A DNA stretch of 64,000 bases from JBKEBQ01 sp047973225. Its GTDB lineage: Bacteria > Bacillota_I > Bacilli_A > Erysipelotrichales > Erysipelotrichaceae. Where the stretch lies: NCBI GenBank assembly GCA_047973225.1, contig JBKEBQ010000003.1:4204-68203 (forward strand). Reading direction: 5' to 3'. A program made the translations under genes and the position numbers. Of this stretch, positions 35,183 to 43,660 are shown piece by piece. Numbering within the stretch: position 1 is the first letter of the stretch; every line of letters starts with the position of its first letter. Under the pieces are notes generated by a model. The model worked only from the letters and a program-made list of their open reading frames with translations. It searched no databases and was not told where the DNA came from.

Positions 35183-35881
35183 TTAGCCGAATGGGTATGA
35201 AGAAAATGATTTTGAAAATTGAATGGTTTCGTTATAAATAGTAATAAACCCAATTTTATAGGTTGCAACTATGTTGAAACTACCTTTAAAATTGGCTACT
35301 GTATTGCTTGCAGTAAGATAACTACTTGTAGACATATTGGTAGTAGCATGAGCCCATCTTGCGCCAAATGATACATGTGAAATTCTAATAGATGCAGCAC
35401 CAATGGAGGTTATTATCGATGTTGCTCTATCCCAAACAAAACTACCCGACAAATAATATTCAATTTCTCCGTTTGCTTGTTCATGTCTTATCACTTTATA
35501 ATATCGCTTGGATATTGGACAACTAACAAAAGGTGATCTCTCCGTTTTAAGTTTTTCTAAATTAACATTACTTTCATCGATAAAAACTTCACTGACTTCC
35601 CGATTAACATACGTCTTAATAGAAGAAAAATCATTGTTATTATAATTGACAATATTTTTATTATAAAAATCGTTTGTTATATCGTTTCCATTTAAATCTA
35701 ATACTGTAACATTTTTGAAATTTAAAAATACTGAACCAAAATAATCAATAAATTTTTCAGATACTTCTTCTATGTCATTATCAATCGCATGTTCTGCTGT
35801 TTCATTCGCTTGTATTGTTACACTTCCTACAAAAATACCAATCACTAATACAACAAGCTTGCTTATCATTTTGTATTTCAT
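35183..35881 (-). CDS. Secreted protein of unknown family
   Basis: 232 residues. N-terminal signal peptide (MKYKMISKLVVLVIGIFVGS, cleavage probably after IQA at about residue 25). It is followed by an acidic, Asn/Asp-rich middle and a C-terminal ~100-residue Ser/Thr/Tyr-rich beta-like part that starts near SCPISKRYYKVIRHEQ. Only one cysteine occurs in the mature part. GAGGAGG precedes the ATG. The layout (signal, charged pro-like part, beta-rich C-terminus, membrane partner downstream) parallels the locus at 14067-14793, without clear sequence identity. Confidence 0.7.
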   Translation of the reverse strand: MKYKMISKLVVLVIGIFVGSVTIQANETAEHAIDNDIEEVSEKFIDYFGSVFLNFKNVTVLDLNGNDITNDFYNKNIVNYNNNDFSSIKTYVNREVSEVFIDESNVNLEKLKTERSPFVSCPISKRYYKVIRHEQANGEIEYYLSGSFVWDRATSIITSIGAASIRISHVSFGARWAHATTNMSTSSYLTASNTVANFKGSFNIVATYKIGFITIYNETIQFSKSFSSYPFG

Positions 35882-35907
35882 ACGTTACCTCCTCTCTTTA
35901 TAACTAC

Positions 35908-35944
35908 AATATAACACGCTTATTTTAAAATGTAAACGATTACG
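35908..35944 (-). promoter_or_regulatory. Promoter with cre-like operator (secreted protein at 35183)
   Basis: -35 TTTACA (35931-35936), 17-bp spacer, -10 TATATT (35908-35913). TGTAAACGATTACG (35931-35944, plus reading) resembles a catabolite response element and covers the -35, as at 14866-14879. Confidence 0.6.
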
Positions 35945-36101
35945 TAAAAATGGTATTGTTTTCAAAAATTTCCTTTTTTGTTTCCTTGCGAACAGTTTTG
36001 TCCTGTGAAAACATGTGATTACTTAGCAGAATTATGCCATTCCACCATACAAAACAACCCCTAAAAGCGAAAGAAACATTAAGAAAATAATACATCAGAA
36101 A

Positions 36102-36124
36102 ATCCAGTGTGTAACACACTGGAT
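36102..36124 (-). terminator. Terminator of the bacteriocin transporter transcript
   Basis: A perfect 10-bp stem ATCCAGTGTG / CACACTGGAT with a 3-base loop and TTTTC on the minus strand. It lies about 80 bases after the ABC ATPase stop. The rest of 35945-36206 shows no gene. Confidence 0.75.
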
Positions 36125-36206
36125 CCAATAGTTTATCACAGACCAATACTTCTACCCCTTAAAATTTTACGCCACCTAAAAATTAGGTTTTTTCATCTTT
36201 TTCATT

Positions 36207-36836
36207 TTATAAAGTTAGCAACTCATCACATTCTTCTAATAATGCATGATCATGCGATACCATCACAACCGTTGCTCCTTCATTTTTTAATCTTTTTGAA
36301 ATTGTTAATACTACATCGCGATTACGGTTATCTAAATTACCGGTTGGTTCATCAGCCAAAATAATTTTCCCCTTTTTCAACAAAATTCTTGCCAATGCAA
36401 CCCGTTGCTGTTCCCCTCCTGACAATGTATACACTTTATTTTCCAACAAAGCTTCTATTCCCACGTCTTTTAAAGCTTTTTTCATTCGCAACAACTTATT
36501 TTGAGCAGTTAGTTTTTCTTCTTTTAATACGATCATCAAATTATCTTTAACACTTTTATCATCAATAAGTGCATAATTTTGAAACAAATAATTAATATGT
36601 TCTCTTACAACTTTATCTCAATGTTTTCCTTTTAGTTTTTTCGTTGCTATGCCTTGGATACTCACTTCGCCTTCATAATCTTGGTCCAACATTCCCATGA
36701 TGTTTAATAGCGTACTCTTTCCACAACCACTACCACCATAAACACCTACCAGTTTCCCTGCAACAAACGTATACGAAAGCTTGTCTAATACAACTTTTTC
36801 ACCATAAGTTTTTGTAATGTTTTTTACCTCTATCAT
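36207..36836 (-). pseudogene. Bacteriocin-type ABC transporter ATPase with in-frame stop
   Basis: Reads as one 209-residue ATPase interrupted by a single in-frame TGA at 36618-36620 (after KKLKGKH; the frame resumes DKVVREHINYLFQNYALIDD). Walker A GGSGCGKST near residue 34, signature LSGGEQQR, Walker B IILADEPTG and switch His (VSHD) are all intact. This looks like a recent CGA-to-TGA change or a sequencing error. Bacteriocin-associated ABC ATPases lie in the same place in lactococcin-972 loci. TGA is a normal stop elsewhere in this window. Confidence 0.85.
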
Positions 36837-36838
36837 CG

Positions 36839-38934
36839 CTAATTTCCTTTCAACGTTTGTGTAATAAACGATTTTAGTCTCATTTTTATGCTACAAGTTA
36901 TAATCATAACATCTATTAAAATCATGCCCGATGTAAACGCCATATATAACCTCATGTTTATTTGTTCACGATATAACATCCCCACCAAAGTGAAACATAA
37001 AACCATAAAGATTATATTCTCAACCAAAAACTTTAAAAAAACATTGTTTAGTGACACCCCTAAAAAACGCTTCACTGCAATTTCTTTAGAATTACCACTT
37101 ATAAATAAAATAATACTTTGAAAAGATACACTTATCATAACACAAAATAAAATAATCAATATACTCAAAAATATTGCCAATTGTTCTTTTTTACTTGCAA
37201 TTTCTTGCCCAAATAAATCACGATAGCTCACAAACTGTTCTACTTTTAAATTATCTTGAAGACCACATTTGTCAAGAATTGCGCTAATTCTGTAAACAAT
37301 GCTTTTTTTGAATCACCCATTTTAAATTTTAGGGGTGTATCATAATATCCACCAAAGCTTAAAACATCTTCAGCTTTTATATTTTCTCGTGTTAAAACCT
37401 TCATAATTGGTGATTCAATCATAAAATCACTATCCATTGCAATACTCGGACTCAGCGTCAAAAACTTCTTAGCTTTATACTCCATGAATACAACTTCTGC
37501 ATCTGGGTGCTCTTGTGCTAATAAATTTTTCCACTTTTTTGCCTCTGCCTTTTTTGTTGTTGGAATTAAATAGTAAATAGCATCACTATTGGCATCAATT
37601 TTTATTTTTTTATTTTGGGGCGTAAAAGCACCAAATTCGTCAATATAATTTGTATCCACTTTTGCCACAAACAAATCATCTTGGATAATTACACCTTCCG
37701 CAAAATCCCCAAAGTCAGCATATAAAACATCTTGATGATATACTTCTTTATATAATTTCAAACCAGCTTTACTCAACTCACTTTTGCTTCCACTCACAAG
37801 ACTACTTTGGTCTTCGCCAATTTCAAAACTTTCAAAAAATCCATAATCAGAATAATCTGAAAATTGTTCAAGTTTATCTACCTGTTCCTTTGTTATTTCC
37901 ACAAACGAAGAGACAAACACAAAACCTAATGTTAAAATCCCAATACTAATTGATTTAAATACCACCGTTACATGTGTCATTGTTTTTGTTAGTGACTTGT
38001 TTTTTAATAGATCATTATATTTTACTCTTTTTAAAATGAGTGTCGTTATGATTGCATATATAATCATATTCATAAGCGCAATTACGCTCACAACTGTGAA
38101 CAGTAAAACAAAAAATAGACCAGTGATTTCTGCTACTACCATTTTTAACACAATCCATGTCACAATATAAAAAGCAAGAAAAAATAAAATATCTTTTTTA
38201 AATTGTAATTTCATAATTCGCCATGTATCATAACCACATAATTTATAAATTCCTAATTCTTTACTTTTATTATAGGTTTCAAACGATACAAATAAAATAA
38301 GCATAAAAATCAAAACACACATAGCAATTCCATATATCGCAAACACAAAAGCATAGGGATCCATAGTTTTTTGCACCCCGCCACCTAAACTTGATACATC
38401 TTCTACCACCAAAACAACAGCCACATCGTTATAAAAGTTTTGAATATCCATTGCATTATCAAAAAACACTCCATAACTACCACCAAGATAATTATCTTCT
38501 TGTAACATTGTTAAATTAAAATATCGATGATGGTCATTTGCTAAAAAATCAGGAATATATCCATCGGCATCTGTCTCTTTCATTGTTGACACTTTATATT
38601 TTTTTGCTTTTTTATGATTCCACTGTATACGTTTAAAATGTTGTTTTAATTCTTCACTTGAAAGATTTGTGTAGTGATTTTGAACCATTGCATCTGCTTT
38701 TAGTGTTGAAATATTTTTTTCTAGCACAACTTCATACTTGTTTGCAGTCGTCATTATTCTAGTAAGCAACTCTTTATTCATAGTAACACTTTCAGGAATT
38801 CGCAACGTTTTATTCATCTGGTAAACATTGCTAAAGTCATATTTTTTTGAAGTTTCACTTTGATAAATAAAAACACATAACATAACGTTCATAATCAAAA
38901 CCAAAATTTTGAAAATATTTACAACTTTTTTCAT
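36839..38934 (-). pseudogene. Bacteriocin-associated integral membrane protein (DUF1430-like), frameshifted
   Basis: Large permease-like protein of about 695 residues, split by a one-base loss near 37262. The first frame ends FLTNVVFKII, while the shifted frame continues CGLQDNLKVEQFVSYRDLFG. The total length (2096 bases, not a multiple of 3) agrees with a single-base deletion. Layout: an N-terminal membrane segment, an extracellular domain, a four-helix core near residues 200-330, a second extracellular domain and three C-terminal helices, as in FtsX-type permeases. It precedes the ATPase by 2 bases. The pair would be the transporter of the bacteriocin at 39015. Confidence 0.8.
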
Positions 38935-38979
38935 TATTTAACCCTCTTTATTGATGCTTTTGAAATAATCTCTATACCA

Positions 38980-39010
38980 CAAACAAAGGGAGATGAACTC
39001 CCTTTGTTTG
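38980..39010 (-). terminator. Hairpin between bacteriocin gene and transporter genes
   Basis: A perfect 13-bp stem CAAACAAAGGGAG / CTCCCTTTGTTTG with a 5-base loop, starting a few bases after the bacteriocin stop. There is no T-run, so it probably stabilises or partly terminates the message, giving more bacteriocin than transporter mRNA. Confidence 0.7.
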
Positions 39011-39014
39011 GATT

Positions 39015-39326
39015 TTATTTCCAATAATTATAATATGCCTTTGCTGATGAGAAATATCCACCCATATCTTTTACATATGCTTGCCATTCTTTCTTTCCAG
39101 CAACGCGACTATAAGAACAAGTATCAACACAAGCTACTGATTGCTTTCGATAATTATATCCATACAAATTTGCTGTTGCCCAGCGACCGTTAAACTGCGT
39201 TCCCGAATCTGAAGTAAAACCCATTGTCGTTCCTGCGACTTTAATTGTTTGTGCAGCTTGTACTACAGACGACCCTATCACAACAGCTAAAGAAAGTCCA
39301 ACAAAAAATGATAATATTCTTTTCAC
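39015..39326 (-). CDS. Lactococcin-972 family bacteriocin
   Basis: 103 residues. Signal peptide 1-24 (MKRILSFFVGLSLAVVIGSS, cleavage after VQA). The mature ~79-residue peptide has a central Tyr/Asn-rich part (ATANLYGYNYRKQS), two cysteines (CVDTC) and a C-terminus SSAKAYYNYWK that matches the aromatic KASFYYNFW-type end of lactococcin 972. Family members are secreted by Sec and block septum formation by binding lipid II. GTG start with AGGAGG 8 bases upstream. Downstream genes encode the matching DUF1430-like and ABC proteins, both damaged. Cysteines are unusual for lactococcin 972 itself. Confidence 0.85.
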   Translation of the reverse strand: MKRILSFFVGLSLAVVIGSSVVQAAQTIKVAGTTMGFTSDSGTQFNGRWATANLYGYNYRKQSVACVDTCSYSRVAGKKEWQAYVKDMGGYFSSAKAYYNYWK

Positions 39327-39377
39327 AATTTTATCCTCCTAATAAATGATTATAAAAAAGCGTTTCTTTATAATCAT

Positions 39378-39410
39378 AGTATATCAAAAAAAAAGCAAGC
39401 GCTTTTGAAC
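39378..39410 (-). promoter_or_regulatory. Promoter region with palindromic operator (bacteriocin gene)
   Basis: -10 TATACT (39378-39383), a T-tract on the minus strand, and a palindromic AAGCGCTT core (39397-39404) 13 bases upstream of the -10. A second AAAAGCGCT lies at 39416-39424. The arrangement is nearly the same as at 43351-43376. No good -35 at 17 bp is seen. Confidence 0.55.
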
Positions 39411-39460
39411 TTTCCAAAAGCGCTGAACAACATCAAAGAATGCAGTCATAAAATAGCATA

Positions 39461-39506
39461 AAAAAAGCACAAGATCATGAATGTAATATTCACTTCTCAT
39501 GCTTTT
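39461..39506 (-). terminator. Terminator of the osmoprotectant-type ABC operon
   Basis: An imperfect stem beginning AAAAGCATGAG and closing CTTGTGCTTTT, followed by seven T on the minus strand. It lies about 85 bases after the gene's stop. Confidence 0.6.
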
Positions 39507-39591
39507 ACCATATATTAAAATACACCAATTTTTATTGGTTTATTTCTCTAAACTCAAATATTTAAGTTTTTACTCTTACATCTATACGTTG

Positions 39592-41160
39592 TTACTTAAT
39601 CAATCCCTCTTCCAACAAGAATTCTCTTGCTACTGCTTTTGGCGTTTGTTGTTCTTCATCCACTTTATAGTTCAAATTTATCATTGTTTCTTCATCCAAC
39701 TTACTTCCCAACGATTCCAATAGGGGAATGATTTCCGGAAATTCATCATATGCTTCTTGCGTTATGATCGGCATTGCATAATACGGTGGGAAAAAATCGT
39801 AATCATCCTCTAATACAACCAGATTAAATTTTTTCAGTAGACCATCCGTTGCAAACGCATCTACAACATCGCTTTCACCACTATTTAAAGCAATATAGCG
39901 ACTAGAACTATCAATCCCCTTTACTTCCTTAAAGTTCATAGCATGCTTACTTTGCAATCCCAACAAACCATCTTCACGGTTCAAAAATTCTAAAGTTGCG
40001 CCCAACGTTAGCTCATTTGCTACTTTTTGTAAATCAGAAAATGTTTTTAGATTATATTTTGTTGCCGTTTCTTGCGACACCGCCAGTGTATAGGTATTGT
40101 TGAAATTCATTTGTTTCAATACTTGAATATCAAATTTTTCTTTATATTCTTTTACTACTGTTTCATATACATATTCTACATCGGTACTCATTTCATGTCC
40201 TAAAACATCACCAAAGGCAGTTCCGCTATATTCCATATACATATCAATATCTTTGTTTTTAATCGCTCCTAAAGCAACCTGCGTACCACCTAGATTTTCT
40301 TTGCGCACCACTTGAATGTCACTATTTTCTTCAATCAATTGACTTGCTAGTTCTAATAACACTATTTGTTCTGTATAGTCCTTACTACCGATTTTCAGCT
40401 GACGCACACTTTGCGTACTTCCACCCATATTCGCAACAACGACACTCACCACCAATGCGGCACAGGCTATGATCAAAACCATTTTTTGACGAAACCGTTT
40501 CTTTTTTTCACTTTCTTTATTTAAGTTTGGCAACAAGGCACGTGGTGTTAATAGATATTCTACAACACCACCAAAATAATCAATCGTAAGAGCTAAAATA
40601 CATGCCGGAAGTGCTCCTGCTAAAATTTGATTATTGTTTACCGTACGAATACCTGAGAACACTAGATACCCTAATCCATCTCCACCAATAAAGGCAGCCA
40701 TGGTCATAAGACCTACACCCGTTACCGCCGAGATTCTTACCCCTGCCATAATCACAGGAAGTGCCAAAGGAATCTCAACTTTATATAAGATTTGTAGCTT
40801 TGTAAGACCTATCCCTCTTGCCGCTTCAATCGTTTGTTTGTTGATGTTTGAAATTCCCGTAACCGTATTTTTAATAATCGGCAACAAGGAATATAACGTA
40901 ACAATAACAACCGCTGGTAAATTCCCAATCCCTAATAATGGAATGGCAAATCCTAACAACGCCATACTTGGAATTGCTTGAATTAAATTCGCAAATCCCA
41001 ATACACCTTTTTTTAAGCGGCTCACATAACAAATCAAAATACCTACTGGTACGCCAATCAAGATCGCCATCCCTACCGCTAAAAACGTCAATTGAATATG
41101 ATCCAACAACAGTGAAAAGATTTGACTTTGGTTTTCTACCATATAATTAAGAAAGTCCAT
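39592..41160 (-). CDS. ABC permease fused to substrate-binding domain (betaine/choline or ergothioneine type)
   Basis: 522 residues from MDFLNYMVENQSQIF. The N-terminal ~210 residues form an OpuB/OpuC-type permease with the EAA loop (EAARGIGLTKLQILYKVEIP). A connecting membrane segment near residue 230 is followed by an ~275-residue periplasmic-type binding domain (LKIGSKDYTEQIVLLELASQ onward, type II fold with DMYMEYSGTAF). This fusion occurs in osmoprotectant transporters and in the ergothioneine transporter EgtU; the ligand cannot be told by eye. GGAGGAG precedes the ATG at 41160. Overlaps the ATPase gene by 14 bases. Confidence 0.93.
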   Translation of the reverse strand: MDFLNYMVENQSQIFSLLLDHIQLTFLAVGMAILIGVPVGILICYVSRLKKGVLGFANLIQAIPSMALLGFAIPLLGIGNLPAVVIVTLYSLLPIIKNTVTGISNINKQTIEAARGIGLTKLQILYKVEIPLALPVIMAGVRISAVTGVGLMTMAAFIGGDGLGYLVFSGIRTVNNNQILAGALPACILALTIDYFGGVVEYLLTPRALLPNLNKESEKKKRFRQKMVLIIACAALVVSVVVANMGGSTQSVRQLKIGSKDYTEQIVLLELASQLIEENSDIQVVRKENLGGTQVALGAIKNKDIDMYMEYSGTAFGDVLGHEMSTDVEYVYETVVKEYKEKFDIQVLKQMNFNNTYTLAVSQETATKYNLKTFSDLQKVANELTLGATLEFLNREDGLLGLQSKHAMNFKEVKGIDSSSRYIALNSGESDVVDAFATDGLLKKFNLVVLEDDYDFFPPYYAMPIITQEAYDEFPEIIPLLESLGSKLDEETMINLNYKVDEEQQTPKAVAREFLLEEGLIK

Positions 41161-42289
41161 TATTCTCTCCTCCCTCTTCATCTATATACTGTTGCGAAAG
41201 AGTTGTAACCAAACTTCCCTTTGTTATCAATCCCAATAAAATCTGCTGATCATCTAAGACGGGGATACTTGAAACACTAATCTCATTGACAAGCGTTAAA
41301 ATATCAACGATGTTATCATCCAACTTAACCGATGCCATATCCTTTTTCATAACATCTCTCACCAACTTAGATTTATCTTCAATTCCACGAATAAATTTAG
41401 CCGTCAAAACACCCAGTAAACGATGCGTCTTTGGTTCAATGACCATAAGACTATCCACTTTGGCAATACGCATTTTTTCCATTGCCTTGAAAATCGTAAA
41501 GTTTTCAAAACAAGTCACTGGATTTTCCAACATAATATCTTCTGCTTTGATATATTCAGGAGAACTCCAAATACGCTTTTTACCAACAAAATCACTAACA
41601 AAATCATTCGCTGGATTCTTTAGAATATTTTCAGGCGTATCGTATTGTACAATTTTTCCTTCATCCATCAAACAAATTTTATCAGCAATTTTAATAGCTT
41701 CATCCATATCGTGAGTAACAAAAACAATGGTTTTTTTCAATTGGCTTTGTAAATCACTCAATTCATCTTGTAATGCTTCTCTTGTAATAGGGTCTAATGC
41801 TGAAAATGGCTCATCCATCAAAATAATCTCAGGATCTAAAGCAAAAGCTCTTGCAACCCCAACTCTTTGTTGCTGCCCTCCAGAAAGTTCACTCGGATAG
41901 CGATCCAAATAAGAATGATCCATACCTACCATATCCAAAAGTTGAAACGTTTTCTCAATTATTTTATTTTTATCTTGTTTTTCGAGTTTGGGAATCAACT
42001 CAATATTTTCTCTTGTCGTCATATGTGGGAATAGTCCGGTTTGTTGAATTACATACCCCATATTTCTTCTTAATCGAATCAAATCTTCTTGAGCAATATC
42101 TTTGCCTTTGATTAAAATTTTTCCATCACTTGGCTTTATTAAGCGATTGATCATTTTTAACGTTGTCGTTTTTCCTGAACCACTTTTTCCAACCAAAACA
42201 ACAAAATCACCTTTTTCAATTTCAAAACTAATATCAGAGATGACCGTGTTGGTCTTATATCGTTTCACTATATGTTCGAATTTTATCAT
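41147..42289 (-). CDS. ABC ATPase with tandem CBS domains (betaine/choline or ergothioneine type)
   Basis: 380 residues from MIKFEHIVKRYKTN. Walker A GKSGSGKTT near residue 36, LSGGQQQRVGVARAFALDPE, Walker B IILMDEPFSALDP and VTHDMDEA. The C-terminal ~120 residues form two CBS domains, usual for ionic-strength or ligand sensing in OpuA-type ATPases. The start at 42289 is taken because the longer frame would begin inside the promoter; GGAGG lies 5 bases upstream. Confidence 0.94.
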   Translation of the reverse strand: MIKFEHIVKRYKTNTVISDISFEIEKGDFVVLVGKSGSGKTTTLKMINRLIKPSDGKILIKGKDIAQEDLIRLRRNMGYVIQQTGLFPHMTTRENIELIPKLEKQDKNKIIEKTFQLLDMVGMDHSYLDRYPSELSGGQQQRVGVARAFALDPEIILMDEPFSALDPITREALQDELSDLQSQLKKTIVFVTHDMDEAIKIADKICLMDEGKIVQYDTPENILKNPANDFVSDFVGKKRIWSSPEYIKAEDIMLENPVTCFENFTIFKAMEKMRIAKVDSLMVIEPKTHRLLGVLTAKFIRGIEDKSKLVRDVMKKDMASVKLDDNIVDILTLVNEISVSSIPVLDDQQILLGLITKGSLVTTLSQQYIDEEGGENNGLS

Positions 42290-42315
42290 CATTTCCTCCA
42301 TTACGTAACAACGCA

Positions 42316-42344
42316 ATTATATTTTACGTTATCACTTTTGTCAA
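42316..42344 (-). promoter_or_regulatory. Consensus promoter of the ABC operon
   Basis: TTGACA (42339-42344), 17-bp spacer, TATAAT (42316-42321): a perfect sigma-A match, so strong constitutive potential. The rest of 42345-42560 is AT-rich with no gene. Confidence 0.85.
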
Positions 42345-42561
42345 ATTTTGAAATTTTTTTAAATTATAAAAAAACTTCATAAAACCTATAAAAATTCGAC
42401 AATATATATCCATATACAACCATTTAAATCACAAAAATATCATCATCGTTGTACATTCCTAAAATTATTATCGTTTGTATCTTTTTTCGTTTAACACCAT
42501 AATACGCATGCATCTATAACAAGAAAAAAGTAATATTCAAGCTATAAAATGCAATATATGA

Positions 42562-42589
42562 AAAGACAGAATTTTTCAATTCCGTCTTT
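42562..42589 (-). terminator. Terminator after the small membrane protein
   Basis: Stem AAAGACGGAATT / AATTCTGTCTTT with a short loop and TTTTC on the minus strand, 75 bases after the stop at 42665. Confidence 0.75.
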
Positions 42590-42664
42590 GTTCATTTTAT
42601 GAGTGATCACTGCAATATTACTTGGTATTGCAAACACATACGCTATAAATAACATTAAAGTTCT

Positions 42665-42838
42665 TCATTGCAATAAAAAAATAAGAACCTTGGCAATTGT
42701 GTACATTCCAATGATAATAAAAGCAGCAACAATGCCCTCTTTTAAAGCCTTCTCTTTACTGAGCTGTCCTTCTTTATACTTAATATAACGCGTTCCAATA
42801 GCTATAATGAGTTGTGCAATGATCAACATTTCTAACAT
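42665..42838 (-). CDS. Small two-span membrane protein (possible immunity partner)
   Basis: 57 residues: hydrophobic N-terminus (MLEMLIIAQLIIAIGTRYIK), a charged middle (YKEGQLSKEKALKEG) and a second hydrophobic helix (IVAAFIIIGMYTIAKVLIF). It follows the secreted-peptide gene and overlaps the tail of a possible 32-codon frame. A hairpin terminator follows. No family recognised. Confidence 0.55.
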   Translation of the reverse strand: MLEMLIIAQLIIAIGTRYIKYKEGQLSKEKALKEGIVAAFIIIGMYTIAKVLIFLLQ

Positions 42839-42930
42839 TTGGATCCTGAATCATCCAAAGTCACTACGCAAACATACATAACGATAATCATTACGACATA
42901 TCTATATAGCTTTATGTCTTTCCCAGGCAT
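42832..42930 (-). CDS. Possible 32-residue hydrophobic peptide
   Basis: Starts MPGKDIKLYRYVVMIIVMYV and ends CVVTLDDSGSKC. GGTGAG lies 3 bases before the ATG. It lies between the presumed true end of the secreted peptide (42935) and the small membrane protein. It could be a third cistron or chance; low confidence. Confidence 0.25.
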   Translation of the reverse strand: MPGKDIKLYRYVVMIIVMYVCVVTLDDSGSKC

Positions 42931-43298
42931 ATTCTCACCATTTTACATAACTTGTATATGTGTTTACCTTCCCTGTATAATTTGCATTTCGATACGTCGT
43001 AATAACCGTTTTCATTCTTCTGCCAGAAATGTATGTTTCGAAATATAATATGCACCTTTGTAGTACCACGAGATGTTGTAAGTAGCTTGTATGGACCATT
43101 CATTTGTCCATAACTTTCTTGTAACCACGCTTCAGATCCATCATCATTTCCGCCAGATCTTCCAGGCCATGCCCGTACTTGATGATGCACAACATCACTA
43201 GATACTGCAGCTTTTGCGAAAGTCGTTGTATGCGCAAAAATGAAACATAAGATTACACTATCCATTATGATCTTTCTTACATATTTGTATACTCTCAT
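42912..43298 (-). CDS. Secreted peptide, probably frameshifted near its C-terminus
   Basis: 128 residues from MRVYKYVRKIIMDSVILCF, a signal peptide with cleavage near AKA (about residue 30). The mature part is VSSDVVHHQVRAWPGRSGGN onward, rich in Gly, Ser and Tyr. The printed frame ends in a Cys/Lys-rich stretch. A neighbouring frame instead gives RRMKTVITTYRNANYTGKV then TSYVKW and stops at 42935, just before the next cistron, which looks more protein-like. One or two indels around 43020-43060 are therefore suspected. GGAGGGAAAGG precedes the ATG. Family unknown; bacteriocin-like by context. Confidence 0.55.
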   Translation of the reverse strand: MRVYKYVRKIIMDSVILCFIFAHTTTFAKAAVSSDVVHHQVRAWPGRSGGNDDGSEAWLQESYGQMNGPYKLLTTSRGTTKVHIIFRNIHFWQKNENGYYDVSKCKLYREGKHIYKLCKMVRICLGKT

Positions 43299-43350
43299 AT
43301 CCTTTCCCTCCTTTTTTAGTAACAATAAAGAAGCTCTTCTTTATATACAT

Positions 43351-43376
43351 AGTATATCAAAAAAGTACAAGCGCTT
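43351..43376 (-). promoter_or_regulatory. Promoter region with palindromic operator (secreted peptide at 42912)
   Basis: -10 TATACT (43351-43356) with AAGCGCTT (43369-43376) 12 bases upstream. The block TAGTATATCAAAAAA followed by ACAAGCGCTTT is almost the same as upstream of the lactococcin-972 homologue. Confidence 0.55.
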
Positions 43377-43380
43377 TCTT

Positions 43381-43660
43381 TTTTTGATAGCGTGAAATTT
43401 TAGCAGATAATGTAAAAAAGGTCCTGTTATAATAGTTTTTGCAAAACATCTAAACAGAAGACCTCTAAGTTTAAGAAATATTTGAATTTTTTTACTAAAG
43501 AAAATACTTTTATTTTCATAAAAAGTCCTGACGCTTACACAAGCAAGCAACAAGCTCATCAAAACTCTTTCCTTTTACTGTTGATGATAAAACTTCCACT
43601 GGTTTCTTGCTTACTATCAACAACTCACAAAAAACATAAGAAGAAAATAAATATATTCTT
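43381..43660. other. Intergenic stretch with no convincing gene
   Basis: It holds an imperfect inverted repeat (AGGTCCTGTT near 43420 and AACAGAAGACCT near 43455) that may end the serine-dehydratase transcript. A minus-strand reading with KKPVEVLSSTVKGKSFDELV looks protein-like but has no start or family match; it may be a degraded gene. Confidence 0.35.

Noticed and set aside
35940..36146. 68-codon minus-strand frame (MVCDKLLDPVCYT...)
   Set aside because: It runs through the terminator hairpin at 36102-36124, has no ribosome site and unusual Phe/Cys content.
36618..36620. In-frame TGA in the ATPase as sign of TGA=Trp code
   Set aside because: TGA is used as a normal stop, for instance in adk (762-764), the small protein at 14067 and other genes. 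The position would fit Arg (CGA) rather than Trp. A point mutation or sequencing error is simpler.
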